Assembly: GCF_900177385.1 (NCBI RefSeq) | Contig: NZ_FXBJ01000002.1 | Location: 124,001-188,000, forward strand | Direction: 5' to 3' | DNA length: 64,000 nt | DNA from: Carnobacterium iners | GTDB lineage: Bacteria; Bacillota; Bacilli; Lactobacillales; Carnobacteriaceae | Part shown: positions 57,649-64,000 of the stretch, one piece after another | Position numbering within the stretch: the first letter of the stretch is position 1 | How the letters are laid out: each line of letters starts with the position of its first letter | Translations under genes and position numbers: made by a program | The notes under the pieces: generated by a model | Seen by the model: the letters and a program-made list of their open reading frames with translations, nothing else | Told to the model about the DNA's origin: nothing | The model's database searches: none

Positions 57649-57868
57649 TATCAAAACTCCTTTATTCGCTTTATTTTATCTATCGTCTTTATCCCATTCT
57701 ACTCCATTTTATCTGAACTATCATCCATACACAATAAAGTTCCAAGCAAACACCTTACTTTTTCTAACAAAATAAGGTAAACTAACTAAATAACCGCCTA
57801 AACAGTGCGGATTTTTTCAAAACAGATACTCCAATTATTTCCTTGAAATGAGAAAGAAGGTTGAACAG

Positions 57869-58597
57869 ATGAACAAACCACTTATTGGTATTCCTGGAAA
57901 TATTTTACGTGGACTTAACGAAACCAATGGACTGCCGATTACGTACACGCCACAAGGTTTTGTAGAGAGTATTCAAGCTGCAAAAGGCGTTCCTTTTGTT
58001 TTTCCAATTAGCTCACCAGAAGATGCTTCTTATTATATTGACCAAATCGACGGCTTATTATTGGCTGGTGGACAAGATGTTTCGCCTTCATTATCAGGCG
58101 AAGAACCTCATTTAAAATTAGAAGCTACTGAACCTGCTCGTGATACATTTGAAATGGCTTTGATAAAAGAAACACTCGCTCAGCACAAACCAATCTTAGC
58201 TATCTGCCGTGGGATGCAATTATTGAATGTTATGTATGGAGGGACACTTTACCAAGATTTATCTGATTACAAAGAACTGAGCGTTCAACATATCCAACAA
58301 ACCTATTTTAATACAGGCTCTCACAGTGTGACGCTCAATCCAGAAAGTCAACTAGGTCAGATTTTCGGGTCAACTTATTTGGTTAATTCTTACCATCACC
58401 AAGCAATCAAAGAATTAGCAGACTCTTTTCAAGCCGTTGCTTGGAGCAAAGACAACTTAGTTGAAGGTTTTGAGTCAACAGATACAGAGCAAAGTATCGT
58501 GGCCGTCCAATGGCATCCTGAATTAATGTTAAAAGAAGATACTAAGATGCAGCGTATATTTACAGACTTTGTTAAAAAGGCGTCCGTTTCTTATTAA
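57869..58597 (+). CDS. Class I glutamine-amidotransferase-like hydrolase (PuuD type)
   Basis: A 242-residue peptidase C26-family protein, related to gamma-glutamyl-GABA hydrolase. Nucleophile Cys in LAICRGMQLLNVMYGG, LLLAGGQDVSPSL, then the His/Glu pair in VAVQWHPELM. The start at 57869 has AGAAGG upstream; an in-frame ATG at 57848 does not. It hydrolyses a gamma-glutamyl amide, but the substrate is uncertain because no putrescine genes are nearby. Confidence 0.88.
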   Translation: MNKPLIGIPGNILRGLNETNGLPITYTPQGFVESIQAAKGVPFVFPISSPEDASYYIDQIDGLLLAGGQDVSPSLSGEEPHLKLEATEPARDTFEMALIKETLAQHKPILAICRGMQLLNVMYGGTLYQDLSDYKELSVQHIQQTYFNTGSHSVTLNPESQLGQIFGSTYLVNSYHHQAIKELADSFQAVAWSKDNLVEGFESTDTEQSIVAVQWHPELMLKEDTKMQRIFTDFVKKASVSY

Positions 58598-58602
58598 AAT
58601 AA

Positions 58603-58697
58603 AAAATAGGCTAGTAAAACGATTTACTGTAGCGATTTCTTAAAAGTACATTTTAAGAGATTCATGCTACCGCTCGTTTACTAGCCTATTTTTTAAT
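58603..58697. terminator. Long bidirectional terminator
   Basis: AAAATAGGCTAGTAAA pairs with TTTACTAGCCTATTTT across a structured loop containing a second stem (TCTTAAAA/TTTTAAGA). It serves the converging PuuD-like and metQ genes. Confidence 0.8.
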
Positions 58698-58707
58698 GGA
58701 TTAACCT

Positions 58708-59535
58708 TTACTCTTTAACGGGTACAACTGCACCGTCCCATTCTTTGATAACGTAATCTTGCACTTCTTTTGATTTCAATACATCTACTAATTTTTTAAT
58801 AGCTGGATTTTTAGCATCTTCTGAACGAACTGCTACAATATTTGCATACGGAGAACTGGTGCTTTCCAATGCTACTGAATCTTTAATTGGGTTAATATCT
58901 TGATCAACGGCAAAGTTTGAGTTGATTGCTACTAAATCGCCTTCTTCTTGTTGATACAGCGTTGTCATCAAAGCTGGATCGTTTTCGTATTCAAACTTCA
59001 AGTTTTTTGTGTTTTTATCGATATCATCAAAGGTAGCCGTCGTTGGTTCAACACCCTCTTTTAATGTAACCAATCCTTCATCTGCTAAGATACTAATGAT
59101 ACGACCCCAGTCAGATTGAACATTGCTTGTTAAAACCGTTGCGCCTTCTTTTAAATCAGCTAGGTTCTCATATTTTTTAGAGTACAAACCAAGTGGCTCA
59201 ATGTGAATGGCACCAGCATCAACAAAATCAAAATCATTTTCAGCGACTGCGCTAGCAAAGAACGGGCGATGTTGGAAATAGTTGGCATCTAAGTCGCCTT
59301 CGTCTAAAGCAACGTTAGGCACAATGTAATCATTGTAAGTCGTGATATCTAAAGCTATGCCTTCTTTTTCTAAAAGGGGTTTAGCAAATTCTAGTATCTC
59401 TGCGTGAGGCACATTGCTAGCCCCAATTTTTATGACCGTTTCTTCACTTTCTTTTGCTGCATCATTCCCACATGCTGCTAGTGTTAAAGATAATCCTAAA
59501 GTTAAAATAGCTCCGTATACGATTGATTTTTTCAT
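58708..59535 (-). CDS. metQ: Methionine-binding lipoprotein MetQ
   Basis: A 275-residue substrate-binding lipoprotein of the methionine ABC importer. The start at 59535 follows AAAGGGGAGA. The signal peptide ends in the lipobox LTLAACGN. Family text: IKIGASNVPHAEILEFAKPL, DANYFQHRPFFASAV and GDLVAINSNFAVD. It is anchored outside the cell membrane. Last gene of metNIQ. Confidence 0.95.
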   Translation of the reverse strand: MKKSIVYGAILTLGLSLTLAACGNDAAKESEETVIKIGASNVPHAEILEFAKPLLEKEGIALDITTYNDYIVPNVALDEGDLDANYFQHRPFFASAVAENDFDFVDAGAIHIEPLGLYSKKYENLADLKEGATVLTSNVQSDWGRIISILADEGLVTLKEGVEPTTATFDDIDKNTKNLKFEYENDPALMTTLYQQEEGDLVAINSNFAVDQDINPIKDSVALESTSSPYANIVAVRSEDAKNPAIKKLVDVLKSKEVQDYVIKEWDGAVVPVKE

Positions 59536-59594
59536 AATCTTTCTCCCCTTTTTCATTTTTATTTTTTTATAAGTCCTAATCCCTATCGGTATAC

Positions 59595-60305
59595 TTATCG
59601 TTTATCGATTCGCTTAACAGCTCTATCGCCAATAAATTGAATGGTAAAAACGATGACTAAAATAATTAATGTTGCTGCTAACGTTACAGCTGGCTGATTT
59701 CTTTGGAAGCCGTCTAAGTAAGCTAGATTACCTAAGCCACCGGCACCAATGACTCCCGCCATCGCTGTATATCCAACTAATGAGATGGTTGTAACGGTCA
59801 AACCAGAAACAATAGATGGTAAACTTTCTGGAATGAGAACTTTGTAAATGATTTCCCATTTACTGGCTCCCATTGCTTCAGCCGCTTCAATCACGCCTTT
59901 ATCTATTTCGCGAAACCCTATTTCAACTAATCGAGCATAGAATGGTGCCGAAGAAATAATTAACGCCGGTAAAGCAGCAATCGGGCCTATAATGGATCCA
60001 ACTAATACTTTTGTGAAGGGCATGATCAAAACGATTAAAATAATAAACGGAATAGAACGAAAAACGTTTACCAAGAAAGCTACGATACTATAAAGCACTT
60101 TAGCATCTAGCGTTTCTTTACCGTTTGTTTCATATAATAGCAAACCAAGTAAGAGCCCTAATAAAAAGACAATGATAACTGAACCAATGGTCATTCCTAA
60201 CGTTTGTCCGGTCGCTTTTTGCATCTTATCCCACTGAATATCTGAAAAGTCGATATATTGGTCTAGTATATTAGCTCCTAGTTTAAGACTCGACAACATG
60301 TTCAA
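59595..60305 (-). CDS. metI: Methionine ABC transporter permease MetI
   Basis: A 236-residue membrane protein with five or so transmembrane helices and the EAA-type coupling loop EAAEAMGASKWEIIYKVLIP. Start at 60305 or at the second Met (60299). It overlaps metN by 23 bases. Confidence 0.94.
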   Translation of the reverse strand: MNMLSSLKLGANILDQYIDFSDIQWDKMQKATGQTLGMTIGSVIIVFLLGLLLGLLLYETNGKETLDAKVLYSIVAFLVNVFRSIPFIILIVLIMPFTKVLVGSIIGPIAALPALIISSAPFYARLVEIGFREIDKGVIEAAEAMGASKWEIIYKVLIPESLPSIVSGLTVTTISLVGYTAMAGVIGAGGLGNLAYLDGFQRNQPAVTLAATLIILVIVFTIQFIGDRAVKRIDKR

Positions 60306-61323
60306 TCACCTCAACTCCTACTTTCATTTGGTCAAGTTGTTCAATTGCTTGCGAAATACTTAAAGGATCGCCCGTTAACTGAACATATAAAGAACCAATC
60401 GAACCTTTTTTAGCTTGTTGGATATTTCCTTGGATAATATTTAATTCTACGTTGTATTCACGTACAATTCTTGAAATAACTGGCATTCTAACTTGTTCTT
60501 CTTCAAATACAAGATGAATCAATTTGCCTTCTGGGTACTCTACTAGCATTTCTTCTAACACATCATCTGTCTCACCGCTATCTGGATTAGCGTCTTGACG
60601 GATAAATCGTTTTGTAATATCTTGTTGAGGTTTTTTAAAGACTTCTAATACTTCGCCTGATTCGACTACTCTTCCATCATCCATCACAGCGACTTTGTTG
60701 CAAATTTTTCTAACAACATGCATTTCGTGAGTAATTAAGACAATTGTTAAATTTAAACGTTTGTTAATAGCTACTAATAAATCTAGCACTTCATCGGTTG
60801 TTTGAGGGTCTAGCGCGCTTGTTGCTTCATCGCAAAGCAATAAGGTTGGTTCGTTAGCTAAAGCTCTAGCAATTCCTACACGTTGTTTTTGACCACCTGA
60901 CAACTGAGACGGATAGGCTTGTTCTTTTCCTTCGAGTCCAACTAAACCTAATAATTCTTTGGCTTTAGCTTGTCGTTTAGCTTTGGGTATACCCGCAATT
61001 TCTAGCGGAAATAAAACATTTTCCATCACCGTTCTAGACCAGAGTAAGTTAAAGTGTTGAAAAATCATCCCAATTTTTTGGCGTTCTTTTCTTAAGTTTT
61101 TACCTTTTAATTCTGAAATGACATGACCATCAACGGTTACGGTTCCTTTTGTTGGAATTTCAAGTCCATTGAACATGCGAACCAAAGTACTTTTTCCTGC
61201 TCCAGAGTACCCAACAATGCCATAAATCTCACCGTCTTCAATCGATAAATCAACATGATTTACGGCTGTTAGAGTGCCTTCTTTTGTTTGGAATACTTTT
61301 TTTATATTCTTTAATTCGATCAT
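60283..61323 (-). CDS. metN: Methionine ABC transporter ATPase MetN
   Basis: A 346-residue ATPase. Walker A GYSGAGKSTLVRMFNGL, signature LSGGQKQRVGIARAL, Walker B LLLCDEATSALDPQT, plus the C-terminal NIL (methionine-sensing) domain from about residue 265. First gene of metNIQ behind a Met-type T-box. Confidence 0.96.
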   Translation of the reverse strand: MIELKNIKKVFQTKEGTLTAVNHVDLSIEDGEIYGIVGYSGAGKSTLVRMFNGLEIPTKGTVTVDGHVISELKGKNLRKERQKIGMIFQHFNLLWSRTVMENVLFPLEIAGIPKAKRQAKAKELLGLVGLEGKEQAYPSQLSGGQKQRVGIARALANEPTLLLCDEATSALDPQTTDEVLDLLVAINKRLNLTIVLITHEMHVVRKICNKVAVMDDGRVVESGEVLEVFKKPQQDITKRFIRQDANPDSGETDDVLEEMLVEYPEGKLIHLVFEEEQVRMPVISRIVREYNVELNIIQGNIQQAKKGSIGSLYVQLTGDPLSISQAIEQLDQMKVGVEVIEHVVES

Positions 61324-61354
61324 TTATGATACCCCTCTCTAACTTATTAGGTAA

Positions 61355-61640
61355 ATAAAAAAAACTCTCGCCCCTATATTAAGTCACCTACTTAATATAA
61401 GGACGAAAGTCATTGCTTTCGTGTTACCACCTTAATTCGTTAATTTATCACTAAATTAACCTCATCCAGTACTTAAGCTCATTGCAGCTAGTTATACTGT
61501 GGCACGTTATCGGGTGCTACCGGGATAAGCTTATGCAGATGCATTCACTCACTCTTAGCTCAAAGACCATCTTCGGTTCTACTCCCACTACCTCTTTTCA
61601 GCAAACGAGGCTCTCTAAAAATGTTTGTATGGAACGTACT
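61355..61640 (-). ncRNA. T-box leader, methionine type
   Basis: On the minus strand the T-box core AAGGTGGTAACACGAAAGC occupies about 61417-61435. It is followed by a terminator stem (CTTTCGTCCTTATATTAAGT with its partner, 61365-61410) and a T-run (61355-61364). ATG followed by G at 61568-61570 (minus strand) lies in the stem I region and is the likely Met specifier. It regulates metNIQ by uncharged tRNA-Met. Confidence 0.88.
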
Positions 61641-61644
61641 CTTC

Positions 61645-61674
61645 TTATCATCGCTTTTGTTATGATATTGTCAA
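61645..61674 (-). promoter_or_regulatory. Promoter of the metNIQ T-box transcript
   Basis: Minus strand TTGACA (61669-61674), 18-base spacer, TGATAA (61645-61650), directly upstream of the T-box leader. Confidence 0.65.
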
Positions 61675-61714
61675 TATTCTAACAGATGGTTTTTGTGCTG
61701 TCAACAATAATCGA

Positions 61715-62074
61715 TTAATCGATTGTATCTGATAACGTATTAAAAACTGTTTCGTCTACGTCCGTTAATTCGACAATCCAATTGAATTCTTTATCCACAC
61801 TATTTAATTTCTCGGGTTCATCTGCTAATGCTTTATGGTAAGAAACAACCTTTCCCGCAAGTGGAGACGTCAACTCAGTCACAGCTTTAGCACCTTCTAA
61901 ATCAATTAAGGTCTCGTTTTGTTCTACTCTAGTCACATGAGAAAGGACCTCAATAAACATCACTTCACCTAGATCATCTTGCCCTTTTTCAGACAATCCA
62001 ATCCGATAATTATTACCTGTTTTCAAAATCCATAACCCGTTTTCACTATACTTCATTTCTTGTACTTCCACCAT
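61715..62074 (-). CDS. GcvH-like lipoyl-domain protein
   Basis: A 119-residue protein with the glycine-cleavage H-protein fold: WILKTGNNYRIGLSEKGQDD and the lipoyl region DLEGAKAVTELTSPLAGKVV with a Lys at the expected position. The start at 62074 (MVEVQEMKYS) has AAAGGAG; the upstream in-frame ATG at 62101 would overlap the Spx-like gene. No gcvT or gcvP is near. It may serve lipoate relay rather than glycine breakdown (inference). Confidence 0.8.
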   Translation of the reverse strand: MVEVQEMKYSENGLWILKTGNNYRIGLSEKGQDDLGEVMFIEVLSHVTRVEQNETLIDLEGAKAVTELTSPLAGKVVSYHKALADEPEKLNSVDKEFNWIVELTDVDETVFNTLSDTID

Positions 62075-62088
62075 GCTATTTTTCTCCT

Positions 62089-62445
62089 TTACTTTAGCCA
62101 TTCTTTTTCGAAGTCTTCTTCGTTAAAGCCAAGCGTAATCTTACTACCGTCAGTTATTAATGGGCGTTTGATAAGCATACCGTCTGTTGATAATATTTCG
62201 GCTGCTGCTTCTATTGTCATATCTGATAAGTGGTCTTTTAAATTTAATTCACGGTACCGATTGCCTTTTCCGTTAAAAAAGCGACTAACGGGTAAATCAG
62301 ATGCCGTCATCCACGCTATTAATTGTTCTTTTGAAGGAGGTTGTGCAATCATATCAATTGTCTGAAACTCAATTGCATTATTTTTTAACCATTTTCTACC
62401 TTTACGACAAGTTGAACACAATTTGTGTTCATAGAAATTTAACAT
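62089..62445 (-). CDS. Spx/ArsC-family protein
   Basis: A 118-residue thioredoxin-fold protein with a CxxC redox pair in KLCSTCRKGRKWL (Cys10, Cys13) and the cis-Pro region KRPLITDGSKITLGF. It is close to the YffB/ArsC-like branch. Spx-type regulators bind RNA polymerase under thiol stress, but arsenate-reductase-like enzymes share this layout. It lies 14 bases upstream of the GcvH-like gene. Confidence 0.82.
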   Translation of the reverse strand: MLNFYEHKLCSTCRKGRKWLKNNAIEFQTIDMIAQPPSKEQLIAWMTASDLPVSRFFNGKGNRYRELNLKDHLSDMTIEAAAEILSTDGMLIKRPLITDGSKITLGFNEEDFEKEWLK

Positions 62446-62491
62446 CGTTAGTTGCTCCTCTACTTTTTCATTTCATTCTTTATTCTTCAAC

Positions 62492-63664
62492 TTAAAATTC
62501 ACTTTCATCTTCTGAGAACATATAGCTACGGTAATGATACCTCATTGACATTACTAAACCAACACCCATCATGTTTCCTAATAAAGCTGTCCCACCTTGC
62601 GAAATAAAGGGAAGTGGAATACCCGTTAAAGGCAACATCCCGATACCCATCCCGATATTTTCTAACACATGAAATAAAATCATCATAATCACACCTGTAG
62701 AAATATACGTATAAAACTCATTTTTTGTATCAAAACAAATACGGACCATTTGGTAAATCAATAAAAAATAAATAAAAATTAACGCTGTACTACCAATAAA
62801 GCCAAAATTTTCACCAATTGTCGAAAAAATCATATCAGATTCTCGCACAGGCACATATACTTCTGATACGCCAAATCCTTTACCAAAAACTTTACCTGAA
62901 CCAATTGCTTTCATACTTTGAATCAACTGATAAGATGCATCGGCAGAATCTTGGTACGGATTAAGCCAAGAATCAATTCGAGCAAATTGATACGGTTTAA
63001 AACCAAAATTCAATAAAATCTCACGATTATTAGCAACGATAAACAATAGCCCTCCACCGGCGCCGGCTGTTGCAGCAAAAATGGGCAAGATAATTTTCCA
63101 AGTTATACCAGACATTAAAATAATCCCACCGATAATAGCCATAAAAACTAATGTTGTTCCTAAATCATTTTGCATTAGAATTAAGCCTAGTGGAATAATA
63201 GAAGTAAGTAATATTTTGCCTATCAATAGAAAATCTGCTTGTACAAAATGCTTCTCGTATTCACTATTGTGTTGCGTTACGACGCGTGCCAGCATTAAAA
63301 TAAAAGCAATTTTCATGATTTCTGAAGGCTGAAAGGTTATCGGTCCAAATTTGAACCAACTTTTTGCTCCGGTAAAAGCTTCTGTCTGTCGATCATAAAA
63401 GAATAAGACTAAAACCAAGAGCAACAATCCTACTCCATAAGCAATCGGTGCTAGTTTCCATAGTTGCTCAGAATCAAACTGCATAGTAATAATAATCGCA
63501 ATCGTTCCAATAATGTACCAAAGGACCTGCATAATCGTCGTTCGTATTCCTTTGCCTTCGATTAAGTAGGTAGTAGAAAAGAGAGTGGCTATACTGATAA
63601 TGGATAATAATAGAATAGATAAAATGATACCGTAATCTATTTTTGATTCTTTCGTCTCATTCAT
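62492..63664 (-). CDS. rodA: RodA/FtsW-family peptidoglycan polymerase
   Basis: A 390-residue SEDS protein with about 10 transmembrane helices. Signatures: GAKSWFKFGPITFQPSEIMK (with the catalytic-type Asp/Glu region further on), LIQSMKAIGSGKVFGKGFG, ESDMIFSTIGENFGFIGSTA and PLTGIPLPFISQGGTALLGN. It polymerises glycan strands for wall elongation. RodA rather than FtsW is favoured by length and the lack of division genes nearby. Confidence 0.9.
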   Translation of the reverse strand: MNETKESKIDYGIILSILLLSIISIATLFSTTYLIEGKGIRTTIMQVLWYIIGTIAIIITMQFDSEQLWKLAPIAYGVGLLLLVLVLFFYDRQTEAFTGAKSWFKFGPITFQPSEIMKIAFILMLARVVTQHNSEYEKHFVQADFLLIGKILLTSIIPLGLILMQNDLGTTLVFMAIIGGIILMSGITWKIILPIFAATAGAGGGLLFIVANNREILLNFGFKPYQFARIDSWLNPYQDSADASYQLIQSMKAIGSGKVFGKGFGVSEVYVPVRESDMIFSTIGENFGFIGSTALIFIYFLLIYQMVRICFDTKNEFYTYISTGVIMMILFHVLENIGMGIGMLPLTGIPLPFISQGGTALLGNMMGVGLVMSMRYHYRSYMFSEDESEF

Positions 63665-63749
63665 ACGTCAAAAATTCTCCTTGTCTGTTCATTCAACTAG
63701 TTAATCAATCTTTTTAGTTACTCATTCATTATATAAGAAATCAGCCACA

Positions 63750-63785
63750 AAAAAAAGGGGAGCAGGATAAACTCCAACTCCATTT
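63750..63785 (-). terminator. Probable terminator
   Basis: Minus strand GGAG...CTCC imperfect stem (GGAGTTGGAG side against TCCTGCTCC) followed by a run of eight T. It lies just after the stop of the partial gene at 63807. Confidence 0.6.
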
Positions 63786-63806
63786 TTTAAAATCATTGAC
63801 TCTTTA

Positions 63807-64000
63807 TCACAGTTCTATCTTCTCTTCATCTTTTTCTTGTTGTTGAACTATTTTGACCTTTACTAATTTTCCACGTTGTTTATTTGCTGAGTTCATCAGG
63901 CTATCTTCTTTTGTTTTCCCTTCTTCTTCGTCTTCTTTTTCTTTTTTGTATTCAGCGACTGTTTGGTCATTTTTATATTGGAAATAAATGACATTGATCA
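63807..64000 (-). CDS. C-terminal end of an unidentified protein, cut by window edge
   Basis: An open minus-strand frame enters from beyond 64000 and stops with TGA at 63807-63809, giving 63 residues: INVIYFQYKNDQTVAEYKKE followed by a very acidic/basic stretch (KEKEDEEEGKTKEDSL) and a tail KVKIVQQQEKDEEKIEL. The low-complexity charged tail gives no family. A terminator follows. Confidence 0.6.
   Translation of the reverse strand, partial: INVIYFQYKNDQTVAEYKKEKEDEEEGKTKEDSLMNSANKQRGKLVKVKIVQQQEKDEEKIEL

Overview
The window looks like chromosome of a low-GC Gram-positive bacterium of the order Lactobacillales. The signs are a SufCDSUB iron-sulfur operon, metNIQ and trp operons led by T-box RNAs, many PTS permeases, strong AGGAGG-type ribosome sites and AT-rich spacers. 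A Carnobacteriaceae or Enterococcaceae member is my inference, not a proof. Most genes lie on the minus strand; the trp-PTS operon, the MATE pump and a glutamine-amidotransferase-like gene lie on the plus strand.

Layout. 1-3.1 kb: thiamine salvage (thiE, cut by the window edge, and thiM) behind a decayed cytX-like permease gene that still has its TPP riboswitch. 3.3-9.65 kb: mobile DNA. Two group II introns stand head to tail behind a transcription terminator, and the downstream copy is split by an IS66 element with an 8-bp target duplication. 9.7-27.2 kb: a long same-strand catabolic cluster. It holds three NCS2-type nucleobase permeases (one frameshifted), two isochorismatase-fold amidases, a carbamate kinase, an FdrA/YlbE/YlbF-type carbamoyltransferase set, a cyanurate/barbiturate-type ring-opening amidohydrolase, another permease, a PucR regulator and a cytosine-deaminase-like amidohydrolase. 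I read it as import of a nitrogen heterocycle, ring opening to an acyl-urea, transfer of the carbamoyl group to phosphate, and ATP formation by carbamate kinase. This is the best candidate for a little-described system.

27.4-31.2 kb: a ComEC-like MBL hydrolase with its DUF3006 partner, a DUF697 protein and a dead IS4-family element. 31.35-38.8 kb: a PTS / fumarase-superfamily lyase / malic enzyme / fumarase / RpiR-regulator cassette lying between two decayed fragments of a dus gene; the intact dus is at 49.3 kb. 38.97-40.64 kb: an intact IS1380-family element. 40.7-47.4 kb: a Trp-type T-box and trpDCFBA without trpE or trpG, continuing with overlaps into an ascorbate-type PTS (EIIA, EIIB, EIIC). 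47.7-49.2 kb: a MATE transporter behind a compact structured leader RNA.

49.3-64 kb: dus, a two-gene HIRAN / HipA-like kinase module, sufCDSUB, a PuuD-like gene, a T-box-led metNIQ operon, a GcvH-like/Spx-like pair, a RodA-type protein and the end of one unidentified gene. Apart from the HIRAN/HipA pair this last part is ordinary core genome. No tRNA, rRNA, CRISPR array or phage integrase was seen.
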